The notes under the pieces were generated by a model that saw only the letters and a list, made by a program, of their open reading frames with translations, was not told the origin of the DNA and ran no database searches. A stretch of DNA of 64,000 nucleotides from Clostridium tetanomorphum (GTDB lineage: Bacteria > Bacillota > Clostridia > Clostridiales > Clostridiaceae): assembly GCF_017873215.1 (NCBI RefSeq), contig NZ_JAGGKA010000013.1:1-64000 (forward strand), read 5' to 3'. The first letter of the stretch is position 1, and every line of letters begins with the position of its first letter. Below, one piece after another: positions 61,582 to 64,000 of the stretch. The position numbers and the translations under genes were made by a program.

Positions 61582-63807
61582 TTACAAATATATATCCGAA
61601 AATTCTATTTTCATTTTTTCTATATTAGTTTGTCCAGAAATATACCTACTTTTTCTAGTATTATTAATGTACCTAACAGGGAGATTTACTATAAATTCAC
61701 TTCCACATCCAAGTTCGCTGTTTACATATATTGTTCCATTATGCATTTCTATTAAAGCCTTAGCCAAAGAAAGTCCTATGCCACTACCTTCATTATTTCT
61801 TGATAAAGACTTATCCACTTGTATAAATCTATGAAAAATAGATTCTTGTTTTTCTTTAGGTATTCCTACTCCATTATCTTTAACGGATATCTCTATATAA
61901 TTCGTTTTGTCTCTTATATTTACAAAAATATCCCCTCCGTAATCTGTAAACTTTATAGCATTTGAAAGTAAGTTAAGTAGTATTCGCTGAAGTTTCTCCA
62001 CATCACAAGCTATTACTTTCTCTTCTACATCAGTATCAAAAGTTATTTGTATTCCTTTAATTTTAGCATATTTAACAACAGACATGGTTATATTTTCTAT
62101 TATACTCACTATATCTGCATTTTCCAAATTAAGTTTAACATATCCAGTATCTATTTTTGTTATATCTATAATATTATTACTTAATCTTATTAGTCTATAA
62201 CAGTTTTGCATCATCATATTCATGTACCTATTTAATTTAATTATTTTTTCATCTTTAATATCTCTTACAAGTATACTACACATTTGCAAAGCACTAAATA
62301 TTACATTTATTGGAGTCTTTAATTCATGAGACACATTTGCAAAAAATTCCGTCTTTACTTTATCATATTCCTCTACTTCTCTTAACTGTTTACTTTTTTC
62401 CTTTATTCTCTTATTAAGTTCTTCATTTCGTTTTCTTTCAGTTATATCTCTGAGCACACTTAATATTACTTTTTTCCCTTCATAAGTATATGTAGTAGAC
62501 ATTATTTCTACATATATAATTCTTCCATCAGCTCTTTTCAATTTTTGTTCCATTAAAGGCATAATCAACTTTTCACTTAACTTTTCCTTAGTTTTTTCAT
62601 AATAACTAGAAATTAAATATTTTTTTATATTTTTCCCTTTAACATCATTGATATTTTTCAAACCTAATAGCTTTATACCAGCAGTGTTACAAAATATTAT
62701 TTCATCTTCGCAAATTAAGTATACTGCATCTGGCAAATACTTCATTAAGCGTCGATGTTTTTTTTCGCTCTCATATAACGCTATTTCAGATTGTTTATGC
62801 TTTGTGATATCTCTGCCTATTACTACTAATCCTTTTCTATTTCCATTTTCACAAAATAATGGAACCCTTATAGTATCAAATATTTTAATATTTCCATCTT
62901 TTCTAGGAATATAATCTTCTTGTCTATTTATTTTTTTATTCTTCCATACTTCTATGTCATTTTTTTCACAATTCATAAGAGTAGTTTTATAGAAATCGCT
63001 TATTTCTCCTAATTCTTTATTACTTTTCCCAATATAATCTTTTCCCTTCAAATCTAAAAGTTGTAACTGAGCATTATTAGCCTCTATCCATTTACCACCT
63101 CCATCTTTAAAACATATACAATCTGGCATGGCATTAATTAATGTTCTTAATTTCTCTTCACTTTCTTTTAGTGCCTCTTCTGCCTGTTTTTTTTGCATTA
63201 TCTCTTTCTTTAGTTGAATTACAGTTTCCCTTAAACTCTTCATATTCTCTTCAACCTTTTTTTCTAGTTCTCCATTTACTTCTTTAATTTTATTATATAT
63301 AATACTGTTTTCTACCGATACAACTCCATATGCCCATAGCAACTGCATCATTTTAATCTTATCTAAATTAAAAGCATCTTCCTTAATATTATTTTCTAAA
63401 TACAATATAGCTTTTAGGATTCCCCTAAATAGTATAGGCATACACAATACTGATTTTATGCTATTCTTTTTTATATACTCATCTTCCTTAAATCTATAAT
63501 CTTTTTTGCTATCTCCTATTACTACTGTATCTAATGTGCTAGATACATAATGTATAATACTTTTTGGTACATCATAATTTTTTTCTATATCATCTATGTA
63601 ACAACTATCTTTGCATACCTCATCTACTGCTCCTAATGCAATATTATTATTTCCTACTTTTATTATATATCCTTTTTCCGCTTCAGAATTTATAATAGAA
63701 AGCTTAAGTAACTGAGTACATACATTGTCTAATTTCATTTTTTCAATATTGAAGGTCTGTTTGATAAATTCTTCTTCTATAATTTTGTTCATACTATGAA
63801 CAAGCAT
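61582..63807 (-). CDS. Soluble GAF-PAS-PAS hybrid sensor histidine kinase (orphan)
   Basis: A 741-residue cytoplasmic kinase: GAF domain (about 25-190, LCMPILFRGILKAILYLEN), coiled coil (about 195-225), PAS1 (about 225-350), PAS2 (about 355-465, QKLKRADGRIIYVEIMSTTY), HisKA with phospho-His in FFANVSHELKTPIN near 492, and HATPase (NLLSNAIKF, DNGVGIPKEK, GSGIGLSLAKAL). No response regulator is next to it, like the orphan kinases that phosphorylate Spo0A in clostridia. The ATG at 63807 is preferred; AAGGAGG lies 11 nt before it and the TTG at 63834 is farther up. Confidence 0.92.
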   Translation of the reverse strand: MLVHSMNKIIEEEFIKQTFNIEKMKLDNVCTQLLKLSIINSEAEKGYIIKVGNNNIALGAVDEVCKDSCYIDDIEKNYDVPKSIIHYVSSTLDTVVIGDSKKDYRFKEDEYIKKNSIKSVLCMPILFRGILKAILYLENNIKEDAFNLDKIKMMQLLWAYGVVSVENSIIYNKIKEVNGELEKKVEENMKSLRETVIQLKKEIMQKKQAEEALKESEEKLRTLINAMPDCICFKDGGGKWIEANNAQLQLLDLKGKDYIGKSNKELGEISDFYKTTLMNCEKNDIEVWKNKKINRQEDYIPRKDGNIKIFDTIRVPLFCENGNRKGLVVIGRDITKHKQSEIALYESEKKHRRLMKYLPDAVYLICEDEIIFCNTAGIKLLGLKNINDVKGKNIKKYLISSYYEKTKEKLSEKLIMPLMEQKLKRADGRIIYVEIMSTTYTYEGKKVILSVLRDITERKRNEELNKRIKEKSKQLREVEEYDKVKTEFFANVSHELKTPINVIFSALQMCSILVRDIKDEKIIKLNRYMNMMMQNCYRLIRLSNNIIDITKIDTGYVKLNLENADIVSIIENITMSVVKYAKIKGIQITFDTDVEEKVIACDVEKLQRILLNLLSNAIKFTDYGGDIFVNIRDKTNYIEISVKDNGVGIPKEKQESIFHRFIQVDKSLSRNNEGSGIGLSLAKALIEMHNGTIYVNSELGCGSEFIVNLPVRYINNTRKSRYISGQTNIEKMKIEFSDIYL

Positions 63808-63966
63808 ATCTTTTATAATCCTCCTTATATGCAACAGTATTTTAACAATTGCAAGAATATTTAATATAAAAGCTAAAGTTCAAACAATACACACATTGAT
63901 AATTATAACAAATAAATACTATTTTGTATCATCTTTGTTTACTTTATTTTTCCATAGAAATAAGCA

Positions 63967-63996
63967 AAAGAACTCCTTATTATTTAGAGTTCTTTC
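63967..63996. terminator. Terminator near the right edge
   Basis: AAAGAACTC / GAGTTCTTT around an AT-rich loop, probably ending a gene outside the window on the right. Confidence 0.65.
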
Positions 63997-64000
63997 ATTT

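Overview
The window is AT-rich, tightly packed clostridial chromosome. Evidence for this is an asrABC anaerobic sulfite reductase operon, a reverse-domain rubrerythrin, a spore photoproduct lyase, a CotF-like coat protein, an AbrB regulator, many TTG/GTG starts with strong AGGAGG sites, and very AT-rich intergenic DNA. It looks most like Clostridium sensu stricto, possibly the C. botulinum group I / C. sporogenes lineage; that assignment is an inference. No rRNA or tRNA gene was found.

Layout. 1-439: the 5' part of a group IIC intron (minus strand) inserted just behind the asrC terminator. 491-4075: hydrosulfide channel-asrA-asrB-asrC operon with a perfect TGTGA-N6-TCACA operator in front of it and a Crp/Fnr-type regulator gene 1 kb away. 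6068-9785: chemoreceptor, an unknown protein and a HesB-like protein. 9972-13767: HAD phosphatase, then a thiC-purF operon behind a TPP riboswitch. 13850-17612: second chemoreceptor, reverse rubrerythrin with a PerR-like box, MalY/PatB-type lyase. 17802-20320: nucleosidase-like protein, spore photoproduct lyase and an SDR. 20389-27725: malic enzyme, dicarboxylate symporter, aspartate racemase and aspartase, with a CitA/DcuS-type two-component system; together these suit uptake and fermentation of C4-dicarboxylates and aspartate. 27948-31483: pentapeptide-repeat protein, ThyX-like protein, a secreted metallo-beta-lactamase-fold lipoprotein and a phosphoesterase. 31822-34373: PreA/PreT-type oxidoreductase. 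34535-38076: coat protein, SRAP (HMCES-like) protein, Nudix hydrolase and a membrane-anchored MutS-like ATPase. 38232-43024: methionine-rich repeat protein, nitroreductase, MIF homologue, nucleotidyltransferase, amidohydrolase, unknown protein, TraX. 43025-44131: a 1.1-kb interval holding a strongly promoted, structured, apparently non-coding minus-strand RNA and a small, possibly frameshifted secreted ORF. 44132-50871: small protein, GGDEF-EAL protein, unknown protein, M48 peptidase, Trp T-box with trpP, DUF2156 protein. 51101-58962: esterase, an internally deleted fumarate-reductase-like flavoprotein, M16C peptidase, AbrB, CHAP-SH3 exoprotein, second HesB-like protein, OsmC. 59031-63807: CoA-disulfide-reductase-like flavoprotein, EamA transporter, small protein and a GAF-PAS histidine kinase.

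The most notable signals are the unidentified structured RNA at about 43534-44008, purF placed under TPP-riboswitch control with thiC, the CRP-type operator on the sulfide/sulfite operon, the group IIC intron in a terminator, and the 36 percent methionine repeat protein.
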